Origin: Sphingomonadales bacterium
GTDB lineage: Bacteria; Bacteroidota; Bacteroidia; Chitinophagales; Chitinophagaceae
Reading direction: 5' to 3'
NCBI GenBank assembly: GCA_016872195.1
Contig: VHAT01000006.1
Coordinates: forward strand, 1 to 64,000
Length of the DNA: 64,000 bases
In this document: positions 21,076 to 29,539 of the stretch, in pieces
How the letters are laid out: the number at the start of each line of letters is the position of its first letter
Position numbering within the stretch: position 1 is the stretch's first letter
Notes under the pieces: generated by a model
What the model saw: only the letters and a program-made list of their open reading frames with translations
Databases searched by the model: none
Told to the model about the DNA's origin: nothing
Made by a program: the position numbers and the translations under genes

Positions 21076-21752
21076 TGAGCATGAATCCGGAATCTCCTTT
21101 TGCCAGCGGCCAGGTTTTATTGATTGATAAGCCCTTGGGCTGGACCTCCTTTGATGTGGTGCGAAAGCTCAGACATCTTATCCGCATCAAAAAAATTGGG
21201 CATGCCGGCACGCTCGATCCCTTGGCTACGGGATTGTTGATCGTTTGCACCGGAAAATTTACCAAGCGCATCAATGAGTTCATGGCGCAAGAAAAAGAAT
21301 ATACCGGAACCATTACATTGGGAGCCGTTACCCCTAGTTACGATCTGGAGACCGAACCGATCGACCATCAGGATATTGGGTCGGTGACCTTGGAGCAGAT
21401 CAATCAGGCGATAAAACAATTTACGGGTTCGATCTTGCAAGTGCCCCCTGCGCACTCAGCCATCAAGCTGAATGGAAAACGGGTTTATGAAATGGCTCGT
21501 AAGGGGCAGACCGTGGTATTGGAGCCTCGTCGCATTACGATCTCTGCTTTTGAGCTGGTACGATTCGAAGAAGGGTTACTGCATTTCAGGGTGGTCTGTT
21601 CTACAGGAACATATATAAGAAGTCTGGCTAATGACTTGGGACAGGCCTTGGGTTGTGGAGGGTATTTAAGTTCGTTGAGAAGAACGCGAATTGGATCCTA
21701 TTCGGTGGAGGAGGCGCAAACGCCTGCACAATTCGAGCAGTCGCTGACCTGA
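21075..21752 (+). CDS. truB: tRNA pseudouridine(55) synthase TruB
   Basis: '[16 protein letters not shown]', '[19 protein letters not shown]', '[16 protein letters not shown]'. ATG overlaps the proS stop (TAATG). Confidence 0.95.
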   Translation: MSMNPESPFASGQVLLIDKPLGWTSFDVVRKLRHLIRIKKIGHAGTLDPLATGLLIVCTGKFTKRINEFMAQEKEYTGTITLGAVTPSYDLETEPIDHQDIGSVTLEQINQAIKQFTGSILQVPPAHSAIKLNGKRVYEMARKGQTVVLEPRRITISAFELVRFEEGLLHFRVVCSTGTYIRSLANDLGQALGCGGYLSSLRRTRIGSYSVEEAQTPAQFEQSLT

Positions 21753-21776
21753 TCTTTATCTTCGTGGTTCATTCAC

Positions 21777-24110
21777 TTACAGAATGAAGGGATAATTGAT
21801 ACCCAGCTGAAATTGGTCCATGTCTTTCCATCTAGGATAACCGAACCATTTATTTTGAAAGGCTGCATTCACCGGGGCCGGACTTGGGTCCTTTGCTTTG
21901 GCAGAATAATCGAGTCGTATCACAAAATAGGTAAAGTCTATTCGCAATCCGGCGCCAACTCCAATGGCTATATCTTTTCCGAGGCGTTGCAGTGAAAAGA
22001 CCTCTTCGCGTTGCCGGCCGGGCGCCTGCTTTACGTACCAGATATTTCCTATGTCGCTGAACAGGGCTCCGTTTACCTTACAACCGGCCACGGAGAAAAG
22101 AGGAAATCGGTATTCGAGATTAGCCTCGAGTTGCAGATCGCCATATCGTTCCGGTAGTCCGGTATTTCCATACGATTGTATGGAGGAGCCTGGTCCCAGT
22201 TTCCGTAAGCCCCAAGCCCGCATACTATTGGGCCCTCCTGCAAAATATTGTCGGAACAGTGGCAGATTATATCGTTTATTCGGATTGACAGTATTATCAA
22301 ATTCATAACCGGCCCCAGCAAAAAAGCGCATGGCCAGGGCCGATCGTCGAATCTGTATTTTGGTCGAAAGATCCAGGTCTATCTTTACAAATCGAAATAG
22401 TTGACTGTCGAGCAGGGGTTGTCGGATCATTCCTGTCAAGAGACCTGACTCTTCGATATTGAAGCGGATATTGGTGATGCGATTCCGTTGTTGCTGCGTA
22501 AGCAATACCCCGGCCGTTACGGACGAGATCAATCCATCTGCAAAAATATTTTTGAGCAACCCGTTATTGGCAATGAGTTGATCGAGCTTAGGGCGGCGAG
22601 CAATGGCATTGTACTCAATATTGGGTAAACGAACCGTGAATAGTGCATTTCTATATCTAAAGTCGTATCCCCAAGCGGCACTATAAGAGGAGAGATTAAA
22701 GAGTTCTCTTCTCTCCGTATTGGCAACAGTAAAGCCCAGTACCGATTTAAAGTTTTCTTTCCATTCGGCAGGCAGCCAGGCCACGCGCGGTATGGCACGC
22801 GGAAAATAAAGATTATGGGTAATAGCCAACTGTCTGGTTTGAATAAAGTTGACGGCCGTTACTTTGTCTTGTCCTGTTTCAACTCCCAGTCGCAAGCTGG
22901 TCGTGGATTGAATGGCCTTTTTTGCCCAATTTCGGTTCTGCAGTCCCAGATTCAGGGCTATGCCAAATAAATTACCGGAGATCAGACTTTGATTGCTGCT
23001 TCCTTCTAGCGTGGCACTATTGCTGAATTTACGGGCAGGCGTTAATTTGATCAAGAGATCGGCGGTATCAGTGCCCGGTCGGGGACGTGGCTCAATATTG
23101 ATGAGTCGCCAGGCACCCATGGCATTCAGCTGATTCAAGGTCTTAAAGTAATTGCGTTGTGCGTATAGGTCGCCTCGTGAAAAGAAGATCTTTTCTCTAA
23201 AGATCCCTGGATGAAACAGCGGTTGGTAGTGGATCAGCTCTAACCCGCTTCGTTGTGTTCGCACGGCAGTAAGCCCTGCTGTTTCGCTGCTATAATCGGG
23301 ATAGACCTGTACGGCACCTACATAGTACTTAGTGAGTTTACTGGTATCGTATCCAGGCCGCAATCTGATTTCGAGATTGGCCTTAGGAGTGGTTTGCTTT
23401 GCTTCGATCTCGGCGAGTATGCGAAGCTGCTCAATGGGATCGGTCGTAGGATCCAGTAAGCGGGCATCCAGGGTGTCCCATACTCCGATTAACTCTTCGC
23501 GTGTAAATCGCAGATAGCCATTATTACGGTAGAGGTCTACCAATCGATCCAGCTCGGCCGATACGGAGGTTTTAGCAAAGGGCTCTCCCTTTTTGATCTT
23601 ACTATCTGAAATCGAAAGGAGCGTTAATGTTTGCAGCGCTTCTTGCTGTATCGCATATCGTACTGAGTCGAGGCGAACCTGCGGTCCCGGGTTTACCCAA
23701 AAATTGACAGTTGTTCGTAGTTGGTCTTTACCCGCCAGCGCTAATGTGGTGTCGTATCGTATGGTGCCGTGAAGATACCCTTGCGAGGCCAACAAGTTTT
23801 CCATAAAAAAGATAGATCGCTGCACGGCTGCGGTGTCATAGACGGAAGGGTTACGGATCTCCTTTACAAATAGTTTGGACACGGAACGTACGGTGAGGCT
23901 ATCGTCGAGTTGTCCATAGAGACGGTCTTCTAATGCCTGTCGGTCTTCCTCTTGGTAGTTCCCATTTACTTTTATAGTAGTTTTGAATACAAAGGGTTTC
24001 CCCTTGGGGTAGTTCTTCGGGATAACACCGCAGGCGCTTACTCCCAAGAGGATCCACATCAATAACATTGCCACCACTACGCTAAGGCCGTTGGGCTTGC
24101 CTGTGTGCAT
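21777..24110 (-). CDS. tamL: BamA/TamA-family outer-membrane protein with a lipobox (TamL-like)
   Basis: 'ILLGVSACGV' lipobox, POTRA-like N-terminus, C-terminal Omp85 barrel with 'QYFAGGPNSMRAWGLRKLGPG'. Confidence 0.82.
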   Translation of the reverse strand: MHTGKPNGLSVVVAMLLMWILLGVSACGVIPKNYPKGKPFVFKTTIKVNGNYQEEDRQALEDRLYGQLDDSLTVRSVSKLFVKEIRNPSVYDTAAVQRSIFFMENLLASQGYLHGTIRYDTTLALAGKDQLRTTVNFWVNPGPQVRLDSVRYAIQQEALQTLTLLSISDSKIKKGEPFAKTSVSAELDRLVDLYRNNGYLRFTREELIGVWDTLDARLLDPTTDPIEQLRILAEIEAKQTTPKANLEIRLRPGYDTSKLTKYYVGAVQVYPDYSSETAGLTAVRTQRSGLELIHYQPLFHPGIFREKIFFSRGDLYAQRNYFKTLNQLNAMGAWRLINIEPRPRPGTDTADLLIKLTPARKFSNSATLEGSSNQSLISGNLFGIALNLGLQNRNWAKKAIQSTTSLRLGVETGQDKVTAVNFIQTRQLAITHNLYFPRAIPRVAWLPAEWKENFKSVLGFTVANTERRELFNLSSYSAAWGYDFRYRNALFTVRLPNIEYNAIARRPKLDQLIANNGLLKNIFADGLISSVTAGVLLTQQQRNRITNIRFNIEESGLLTGMIRQPLLDSQLFRFVKIDLDLSTKIQIRRSALAMRFFAGAGYEFDNTVNPNKRYNLPLFRQYFAGGPNSMRAWGLRKLGPGSSIQSYGNTGLPERYGDLQLEANLEYRFPLFSVAGCKVNGALFSDIGNIWYVKQAPGRQREEVFSLQRLGKDIAIGVGAGLRIDFTYFVIRLDYSAKAKDPSPAPVNAAFQNKWFGYPRWKDMDQFQLGINYPFIL

Positions 24111-24124
24111 GAATAAAAATTAGT

Positions 24125-24856
24125 ATGCTAGTTAAGTCAGTTATCAAAGATATTCAAAGTTTGGCCCTTAAAAAATACAGAGACCAGACGGGGCACTACC
24201 TGGCCGAAGGTCCAAAGTTGGTGGCGGAGTTATTGCAGTTTCATCGAGACTTTATCGTATCGCTCTACGCATTGCCCGAATGGATAGATGCGCATCAGAA
24301 AAGTTTGGAGGGTATTACTGTTGTAGGCATAGATGAAAAGGAGTTGGCTCGCATTTCTCAATTGCAAACACCCCATCAGGTAGTGGCCGTATTGCGGCAA
24401 CCGCAACAGATGGTGCCGACAGCTCTTGGTCAGTTTACCATTGCTTGCTGCGGATTACAAGATCCCGGGAATCTCGGTACGATCATTAGAACGGCTGATT
24501 GGTTTGGGGTTAGGCAATTGGTCTGTAGCCCGGAGACGGTCGATTGTTTCAATCCTAAAGTGGTCCAGGCCTCGATGGGTAGTGTATTTAGAGTAAAGGT
24601 GTATTACACAGCATTGGAGCAATGGATCGATCAGTCGGGGTCCGTTCCTGTTTTGGCCGCTACGATGCAGGGCACCGATGTACGCAGCATGCCTCCCTTA
24701 TCAGCGGCTGTTTTGTTAATTGGAAATGAGTCGACCGGAATTCCTTCTTCGTTGCTACAACGAGCCACCCACGTTGTTTCCATACCCGGCAAGGGGTCGG
24801 TAGAGTCACTCAATGCCGCTGTGGCGACCGGTATTATCCTTTCTTATCTCAGGTAA
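24125..24856 (+). CDS. RNA methyltransferase, TrmH/SpoU family
   Basis: SPOUT motifs 'CCGLQDPGNLGTIIRTADWFG', 'LLIGNESTGIPSSLL', 'SIPGKGSVESLNAAVATGIILSYL'. Confidence 0.93.
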   Translation: MLVKSVIKDIQSLALKKYRDQTGHYLAEGPKLVAELLQFHRDFIVSLYALPEWIDAHQKSLEGITVVGIDEKELARISQLQTPHQVVAVLRQPQQMVPTALGQFTIACCGLQDPGNLGTIIRTADWFGVRQLVCSPETVDCFNPKVVQASMGSVFRVKVYYTALEQWIDQSGSVPVLAATMQGTDVRSMPPLSAAVLLIGNESTGIPSSLLQRATHVVSIPGKGSVESLNAAVATGIILSYLR

Positions 24857-26117
24857 AGCGTATGGCCTGAAGCGGGCTGATCTTTTTGACCAGCCAGGTC
24901 GGGATCAGCAAGATCAGCATCGAAACTAAAACGGTCCCCGCGGCAATGACAAATACGTGCCAGGGAATGATCTTTACGTTGGCCTTATCCATAAAATAGG
25001 CTGATTCATCGAGAGTGATAAACCCGGTTTTTTCTTGTATCCATAGTAACGCCAGTGCTAAGAGGGTGCCGATCATAACGCCTCGGACCGTGATCAGTAA
25101 GCCATAGCGTAAAAAGATACGTTGTACCAACCAATCGGTGGCCCCCATGGCCTTGAGCAGGCCGATCATGCGGGTTCGTTCCAGCACCAGTACCAACAAA
25201 CAACAGATAAGGTTGATCAAGGCCACGGCGGTCATACACCCGATCAGCACATTGCGAGTAAGATCTTGCATTTGCAACCAGTCAAATAGCTGGGGAGAAA
25301 CCTCGTTGACTGCGATGGCATCCCAGGTGGCAGGAAAAAGCGGAAGGGCATACAGCGAAAGGGAAGAGGGCTCCATGGTGCGGGGATCCTTCAGAAATAC
25401 TTCATATCCCCCCACTTGGTCTTTATCCCATTGGTTGAGCTGCCTTATCAGGTCGATGTCGCCAATGGCGAATAGATGATCATACTCCTCGATGCCGGTC
25501 TTATAAATTCCCGCAATGGACATTTTGCGTGCCAAGGGAGGGGCATCTTCTTTGATAAAATAGATCAACAGGCTGTCGTTCGGTGCTAATTGCAATCGCT
25601 TGGCTGTGTAGCGCGAGATCAATAATTCTCGACCAAATCCACTGTCAGGTAAGATGGGCATTCTTCCTTCTTGCAAAAAGGGAGCCAGTCTAAGGAACTG
25701 TTCGTTTCGATCGAGTCCTTTTAACATAACACCCTCCATATTTTCGCTCGTCTTTAACAGGGCATACCGGGTAGCAAAGGGATATACGCCTTCTACACCC
25801 GGTTGTTCTTGTAGCTGGTGCAAAAGGGCCTCGTTGTGTCGAATAGGAATTTCTTCGGCAATGATGGCTTTTCCAGGTTGTTTTTCTTGAATTCGAATAT
25901 GGCCCCAAAAGCTGAATACCTTTTCGCTGATCCCTTGCTGGAATCCTTCGGCCAGCGCCAACGTAATGATCATGACCGCTACGCTGATAATGGTGGCGCC
26001 AAGTGAGATCCGAATCACCAGCCCTGCAAAGCGGTTGGTTCGACTGGCCTCTATGCGGTCGGCTAAAAAAGAAGGTAGATTCACGCGTATGCTTATCACC
26101 TCAAAAATAAGCGTCAT
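24849..26117 (-). CDS. ABC transporter permease, LolC/LolE/FtsX type
   Basis: N-terminal TM, periplasmic (MacB_PCD-like) domain and three C-terminal TMs with 'RTRMIGLLKAMGATDWLVQRIFLRYGLLI'. Confidence 0.88.
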   Translation of the reverse strand: MTLIFEVISIRVNLPSFLADRIEASRTNRFAGLVIRISLGATIISVAVMIITLALAEGFQQGISEKVFSFWGHIRIQEKQPGKAIIAEEIPIRHNEALLHQLQEQPGVEGVYPFATRYALLKTSENMEGVMLKGLDRNEQFLRLAPFLQEGRMPILPDSGFGRELLISRYTAKRLQLAPNDSLLIYFIKEDAPPLARKMSIAGIYKTGIEEYDHLFAIGDIDLIRQLNQWDKDQVGGYEVFLKDPRTMEPSSLSLYALPLFPATWDAIAVNEVSPQLFDWLQMQDLTRNVLIGCMTAVALINLICCLLVLVLERTRMIGLLKAMGATDWLVQRIFLRYGLLITVRGVMIGTLLALALLWIQEKTGFITLDESAYFMDKANVKIIPWHVFVIAAGTVLVSMLILLIPTWLVKKISPLQAIRFT

Positions 26118-26181
26118 CGATAAGAGTTGCTGACTCTTTTTTAGCTACTTTGCTAATATTGTTTTAAAATACCATTGCTCA

Positions 26182-27468
26182 ATGCGAATTCTTTTGTTGG
26201 GGTACATGCTATGTTACACCTTTTTGATGCATGCGCAATCAGAGGAGCGGGTGTATCGATCTACGATCCACTCCATAAAATTATTCCGGGCTGGAGACCA
26301 GACCGCCCCGCCGGTACTGTATCTGGGACAGGCCGAACAGCTCGAATTGCATTTTGACGATCTTGAAGCGACCATCAGGCCATATTATTATAGCCTACAG
26401 CTTTGTAATGCCGATTGGACGCCGTCACCAATTCCTCCTTTCGACTATTGGAAAGGATTCATTACGCAGCGCATTCAAAACTATCGTCTCTCGTCGGCAG
26501 TGCAGACGCGCTATATGCATTACCAGACCTTGTTGCCCGAAAGAAATAGTGGTCCTACGCGCGGGGGGAATTATCTCTTAAAGGTTTTTTTGAATGATGA
26601 TACATCACAACTTGTCTTTACAAGAAGGGTGGTAGTGATCAATAGGAAGGTGGCTGTCAATGCACAAGTGCTCCAACCTTTCGGCGGTCAATACTTTTTG
26701 ACACATCAGCGTCTCTCGATCGGTATCAACCTGCAGCAAATGCCCCTAAACGCTTTCACGCCGCAAGAGATCAAGGTGGTCGTTGTACAAAATGATCTGT
26801 GGCTCAGCGCCCGGCTTCTACAGCGTCCCACCTTATACCGCGGAAATTATTACGAGTATAGCGACGAAGAGCAAACCCTGTTTCCTGCCGGGCAGGAGTG
26901 GAGGTGGTTCGATATGCGTAGTCTGCGCTTACGGGGAGACAGGGTAGCCCGTATCATGGATAGTGATACCAGTGTGCGCACCGACCTGTACATACAGCAA
27001 GATGCAGAGCGAAGCGGACAGCTCTACTTGTATTATCGAGACTTGAATGGAAAATACCTGGTTGAGAATATCGATAATCCGCTGCCGCACACGCAGGGTG
27101 AATATGGCTGGGTTCATTTTTCCCTTCGTCCAGCCGGAGGACGTAAGTATCATGGCAAGGATGTATTTGTAACAGGCGAATGGAGCGGATACGAATTGAG
27201 CGAGCCTTACAAAATGGAATTTGATCTTAGTCAAGGATGCTACACCAAGTCCGTTTATTTGAAGCAGGGTTTTTATAATTACGGATATCTGACGCGATCT
27301 TCGGCCGCCGAAACCAACGCGCTCAACGCGCCGTCTTTTGAGAATACAGAAGGCAACTTTTGGACCACCGAAAATGAATACACGGTACTGGTCTATTTTC
27401 GTCCTTTTGGGGCCCGTGCCGATGAGTTGATTGGCTATACAAGGGTGCGATCCGGATTTCAGCGTTAG
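26182..27468 (+). CDS. DUF5103-family protein (type IX secretion system plug protein domain)
   Basis: Bacteroidota-specific architecture: 'PYYYSLQLCNADWTPS', 'FDYWKGFITQRIQNYRLSSAVQTRYMHYQTLLP'. Confidence 0.8.
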   Translation: MRILLLGYMLCYTFLMHAQSEERVYRSTIHSIKLFRAGDQTAPPVLYLGQAEQLELHFDDLEATIRPYYYSLQLCNADWTPSPIPPFDYWKGFITQRIQNYRLSSAVQTRYMHYQTLLPERNSGPTRGGNYLLKVFLNDDTSQLVFTRRVVVINRKVAVNAQVLQPFGGQYFLTHQRLSIGINLQQMPLNAFTPQEIKVVVVQNDLWLSARLLQRPTLYRGNYYEYSDEEQTLFPAGQEWRWFDMRSLRLRGDRVARIMDSDTSVRTDLYIQQDAERSGQLYLYYRDLNGKYLVENIDNPLPHTQGEYGWVHFSLRPAGGRKYHGKDVFVTGEWSGYELSEPYKMEFDLSQGCYTKSVYLKQGFYNYGYLTRSSAAETNALNAPSFENTEGNFWTTENEYTVLVYFRPFGARADELIGYTRVRSGFQR

Positions 27469-27487
27469 TCTTTTATTGTTATCTTTG
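27457..27487 (+). promoter_or_regulatory. Bacteroidota-type promoter for the SRP RNA
   Basis: TTTC (27457-27460)-N19-TATCTTTG (27480-27487), close to TTTG-N19-TAnnTTTG, ending 4 nt before the RNA stem. Confidence 0.7.
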
Positions 27488-27491
27488 CCTC

Positions 27492-27585
27492 GGCAGGTCT
27501 TACACGACCAGCTCCTGCTGAACCCTCCCAGGGCCGGAAGGCAGCAAGAGTAGGTGGTTGAGCGGTGCGATGTAATCAGCCTGCC
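27492..27585 (+). ncRNA. ffs: Small bacterial signal recognition particle RNA (4.5S)
   Basis: Domain IV signature 'CAGGGCCGGAAGGCAGCAAGAG'; terminal stem GGCAGG (27492-27497)/CCTGCC (27580-27585); T-run from 27587. Confidence 0.93.
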
Positions 27586-27616
27586 ATTTTTTTTTCTTTC
27601 AGCCAAAACACCCTCC

Positions 27617-28273
27617 ATGAAATTTTTTATCGATACGGCCAATTTGGCCCAGATCAAAGAAGCCAATGAATTAGGAATTCTAGATGGGGTTACGACCAAT
27701 CCCTCCTTGATGGCCAAGGAAGGGATCAAGGGTGAAAAGGCCGTTATGGACCATTACCGCACCATTTGTGAACTGGTGAACGGCGATATCAGTGCCGAAG
27801 TTATCAGCACCGATTTTAACGGTATGGTGGAGGAAGGGAAAAAATTAGCGGCCATTCATCCCAATATCGTAGTTAAGATACCCATGATCAAAGAGGGCAT
27901 CAAGGCCATTCGCTATTTCAGCGAGCAGGGAATCCGTACCAATTGCACGCTGGTCTTTTCTGCGGGACAAGCCATACTAGCCGCAAAGGCCGGCGCTACT
28001 TATCTATCTCCTTTTATTGGGCGGCTCGACGATAGTAATTGGGATGGTATTGAATTGATCTCCCAAATTGCGCATATCTATTCGGTGCAAGGCTTTAAGA
28101 CCGAGATCTTGGCCGCTTCTATTCGGACGCCTCTCCACATTGTAAAATGTGCCGAGGCCGGTGCTGATGTATGTACCTGTCCGCTCGATTCTATATTGGG
28201 TTTATTGAAACATCCGCTTACCGATATTGGGTTGGCAAAGTTTCTGGAAGACGCTAAAAAAACCCTCGGATAA
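27617..28273 (+). CDS. Transaldolase / fructose-6-phosphate aldolase family (TalC/Fsa)
   Basis: 'MKFFIDTANLAQIKEANELGILDGVTTNPSLMAKEG', 'VVKIPMIKEGIKAI'. The true ATG is 27617; the ORF-track start at 27554 lies in the SRP RNA. Confidence 0.92.
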   Translation: MKFFIDTANLAQIKEANELGILDGVTTNPSLMAKEGIKGEKAVMDHYRTICELVNGDISAEVISTDFNGMVEEGKKLAAIHPNIVVKIPMIKEGIKAIRYFSEQGIRTNCTLVFSAGQAILAAKAGATYLSPFIGRLDDSNWDGIELISQIAHIYSVQGFKTEILAASIRTPLHIVKCAEAGADVCTCPLDSILGLLKHPLTDIGLAKFLEDAKKTLG

Positions 28274-28300
28274 TTTAATCTGACTACTTAATCTGACTGC

Positions 28301-29488
28301 ATGCCCGCCACTCGCTCTTTATCCTTTTTGCTGGCGTTGCTGGTCTTTACAATTATCCCTGTCCTTGCTCAAAAGGGCAAGGGGTTGCATCATCGCTCCT
28401 TACTGGTAGATACGCATAATGATTGCCTGAGTGCACAGACGCTGGAAGGAAGAGACCTGGGCGAACATCTTTCTACGGGGCACAGCGACTATTATCGTTT
28501 TAAAAAGGGGGGAGTAGATCTTCAGTTTTTCTCTGTATTTACGGGAGAGACGGCTCGCACGCCCCTGGGCTTCTATCAAGATGCACTCAACGAGATCGAT
28601 TCCCTCAACCGACTGATCTTACGCCATCCCGATAAATTTGGTTTTGCTACTTCGTATCGGGAGGCTATCAAAAGAGCGCATCGTAAGCGCGTGGTTGCGA
28701 TGATCGGGGTCGAGGGCGGCCATATGATCGAATCGGACATCCAAAAGCTGGATAGTCTGTCGGCGCGGGGAATGCGCTATTTAACACTTACCTGGAATAA
28801 TAGTACTGAGTGGGCCAGCAGCGCGCGCGACGAAAGTGGAGCCGGTATGGTTCTCTCTCAAAAAGGACTCAATGCGTTTGGAAAGCAGGTGGTTCAACGA
28901 CTCAATCAATTGGGAGTGATGGTAGACTTGTCGCATGTAGGAGAGCAAACCTTCTATGATGCATTGTCCATTACGCAAAAGCCCGTACTGCTAACGCATA
29001 GCTCGGTGTGGAGTATCTGTCCGGTATTCAGGAATGTGAAAGATGAGCAACTGATAGCGTTGAAAAAAAATGGCGGCGTTGTTTGCGTCAATTTTTACCC
29101 TGCGTTCATCAGTAAGGATTTTGTGGCGCAACAACGCTATTGGAATGGCCCGGGTAAAGACTCCGTTTTTGCTTTATACAAGCTCTCCGATACCAATAGC
29201 GCCAAACAAGACTGGCAAAAGAGTATGGCTACTGCCCTCGATAACGCTCGGCCGGGTCTTGCGGAGGTGGTCGATCATATCGATCATATTGTAAAATTGA
29301 TCGGGGTCGATCATGTGGGTATTGGTGCCGATTTTGACGGGATCGGTTTTGTGCCTCGTGGGTTAGAGGATGTCAGCACCTATCCCCGCCTTACCGAAGA
29401 GTTGATCCGTCGTGGTTATCATAAGAAGGATATCAAAAAGATTCTCGGCAAGAATGTATTAAGAGTGATCAAGGCCAATTGTCCCTGA
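28301..29488 (+). CDS. Membrane dipeptidase (renal dipeptidase, M19 family), secreted
   Basis: 'LLVDTHNDCLS', 'MIGVEGGHMIE', 'MVDLSHVGEQTFYDALSITQKPVLLTHSSVWSICP', 'DHVGIGADFDG'. Confidence 0.93.
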   Translation: MPATRSLSFLLALLVFTIIPVLAQKGKGLHHRSLLVDTHNDCLSAQTLEGRDLGEHLSTGHSDYYRFKKGGVDLQFFSVFTGETARTPLGFYQDALNEIDSLNRLILRHPDKFGFATSYREAIKRAHRKRVVAMIGVEGGHMIESDIQKLDSLSARGMRYLTLTWNNSTEWASSARDESGAGMVLSQKGLNAFGKQVVQRLNQLGVMVDLSHVGEQTFYDALSITQKPVLLTHSSVWSICPVFRNVKDEQLIALKKNGGVVCVNFYPAFISKDFVAQQRYWNGPGKDSVFALYKLSDTNSAKQDWQKSMATALDNARPGLAEVVDHIDHIVKLIGVDHVGIGADFDGIGFVPRGLEDVSTYPRLTEELIRRGYHKKDIKKILGKNVLRVIKANCP

Positions 29489-29539
29489 TCACGCTGGGGC
29501 TGCTTAGCTGAATTTTGTTCCGTGTAGGAACCGTGTCAA

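Noticed and set aside
26929-27729. 266-aa minus-strand ORF spanning the SRP RNA and two genes
   Set aside because: Overlaps the DUF5103 gene, the SRP RNA and the aldolase start on the opposite strand; low-complexity, implausible translation.
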